Of a stretch of 5,963 nucleotides of DNA, positions 5,279 to 5,963 are shown in pieces (position 1 is the first letter of the stretch; the number at the start of each line of letters is the position of its first letter). The notes beneath the pieces are model-generated. The model was not told the DNA's origin and searched no databases. It saw nothing but the letters and a program-made list of their open reading frames with translations. The stretch comes from an uncultured Pseudomonadota bacterium (GTDB lineage: Bacteria > Pseudomonadota > Gammaproteobacteria > Burkholderiales > SG8-39), in contig CAIPGJ010000435.1 in NCBI GenBank assembly GCA_903864555.1, positions 1 to 5,963 of the forward strand, given 5' to 3'. Made by a program: the position numbers and the translations under genes.

Positions 5279-5963
5279 CTAGGGCAGCGGGGATGCAGCC
5301 TGCTTCAGTACCTCCTGGCGCGGTGACAGACGGTAACCGCTGCCGCGTACGGTCTCGACCAGCCGATCATGCCCGGACGTTTCCAGTGCCTTGCGCAGCC
5401 GCCGGATGTGCACGTCCACGGTGCGTTCCTCGACGAACACATGGTCACCCCAGACCTGGTCCAGAAGCTGGGTGCGGGAATGCACGCGTTCAGGGTGCGT
5501 CATCAGAAAATGCAACAGTCGAAATTCCGTCGGTCCGAGTTGCAGCTGCAGCCCGTCAGCACTCACACGATGACTGACAGGATCGAGCCGCAAGCCGGCC
5601 GTCTCGACCACCTCATCGGTGAGTTGCGGCGAGCGCCGGCGCAGCACTGCCTTGATGCGGGCCATCAGCTCGCGTGGTGAAAAAGGCTTGGTGACGTAGT
5701 CGTCTGCCCCCGCCTCCAGACCCGTGACCTTGTCTGATTCGGCGCCGCGTGCCGTCAGCATCAGGATGGGAATGTCACGAGTGCGCTCGTTTCCGCGCAG
5801 CTTCTTCGCAAAGGATGGACCGGACTGGCCAGGCAACATCCAGTCGAGCAGCACCACATCGGGGAGCACCTCGCGCACCAGCCGCTCGGCCTGCTCGGCG
5901 TCGAGCGCACGCATGACGGCATAGCCCGCATGCTCAAGATGAACCGCGAGCAGCTCCTGAATC
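5279..5963 (-). CDS. phoB: Phosphate regulon response regulator PhoB, 5' end beyond the window
   Basis: The frame runs off the right edge; 227 residues are visible, and alignment with E. coli PhoB indicates about 13 N-terminal residues (including the acidic ED pair) are missing. The visible protein starts [16 protein letters not shown]. The receiver domain shows the phospho-acceptor aspartate in VLLDWMLPG (visible residue 40, equivalent to E. coli D54), the switch threonine in LMLTARG (T70) and the conserved lysine in TKPFSPREL (K92). The C-terminal winged-helix DNA-binding domain has [33 protein letters not shown] and VRGSGYRLS, nearly identical to E. coli PhoB, which identifies it as PhoB rather than another OmpR-family regulator. 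It activates Pho-box promoters for phosphate scavenging after phosphorylation by PhoR. A short extra tail of about 12 residues follows the usual C-terminus. The ATG at 5914 is an internal methionine, not the start. Its own promoter and any Pho box lie outside the window. Confidence 0.96.
   Translation of the reverse strand, partial: IQELLAVHLEHAGYAVMRALDAEQAERLVREVLPDVVLLDWMLPGQSGPSFAKKLRGNERTRDIPILMLTARGAESDKVTGLEAGADDYVTKPFSPRELMARIKAVLRRRSPQLTDEVVETAGLRLDPVSHRVSADGLQLQLGPTEFRLLHFLMTHPERVHSRTQLLDQVWGDHVFVEERTVDVHIRRLRKALETSGHDRLVETVRGSGYRLSPRQEVLKQAASPLP

Overview
The window looks like a chromosomal segment of a betaproteobacterium, probably from the Rhodocyclales or a neighbouring order. 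The DNA is GC-rich (about 60-65% by eye). The PhoB and PhoR proteins closely resemble proteobacterial PhoB/PhoR. The partial gene at the left edge resembles the C-terminus of a large FAD/Fe-S oxidoreductase (DUF3683 type) that I know mainly from Betaproteobacteria. No taxonomic search was possible, so this placement is an inference.

Layout. (1) Bases 1-342, plus strand: the 3' end of the oxidoreductase gene, ending in a CCG-type cysteine domain. (2) Bases 343-540: a 198-bp intergenic region with a terminator-like 10-bp hairpin just after the stop, a perfect 12-bp palindrome followed by an A-tract, and a Shine-Dalgarno for the next gene. (3) Bases 541-2157 and 2254-3885, plus strand: two tandem, divergent paralogues of about 540 residues each. 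I do not recognise them as a named family. They align over nearly their whole length. Their C-terminal thirds have a DxSxxG, RW, GxQ pattern that suggests a degenerate PilZ-like (cyclic-di-GMP receptor type) beta-barrel. The 96 bp between them holds three hairpins, one of which can re-pair in a mutually exclusive way, just upstream of the second gene's ribosome binding site. (4) Bases 3867-5963, minus strand: phoB (5' end beyond the window) followed by phoR, the phosphate-starvation two-component system. The two are separated by 65 bp containing a perfect 19-bp palindrome, and phoR appears to start at TTG.

How the parts fit. PhoR is the membrane histidine kinase and PhoB its response regulator; they are almost certainly co-transcribed leftwards. 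The paralogue pair is transcribed rightwards and its last gene overlaps the 3' end of phoR tail-to-tail by 19 bp, so no dedicated terminator can separate the two units. Whether the pair has any role in phosphate signalling is unknown; the sequence shows only the adjacency.

No mobile elements, CRISPR arrays, tRNA or rRNA genes are visible. The most interesting part is the uncharacterised paralogue pair with its structured intercistronic leader. The rest is ordinary housekeeping or regulatory content.
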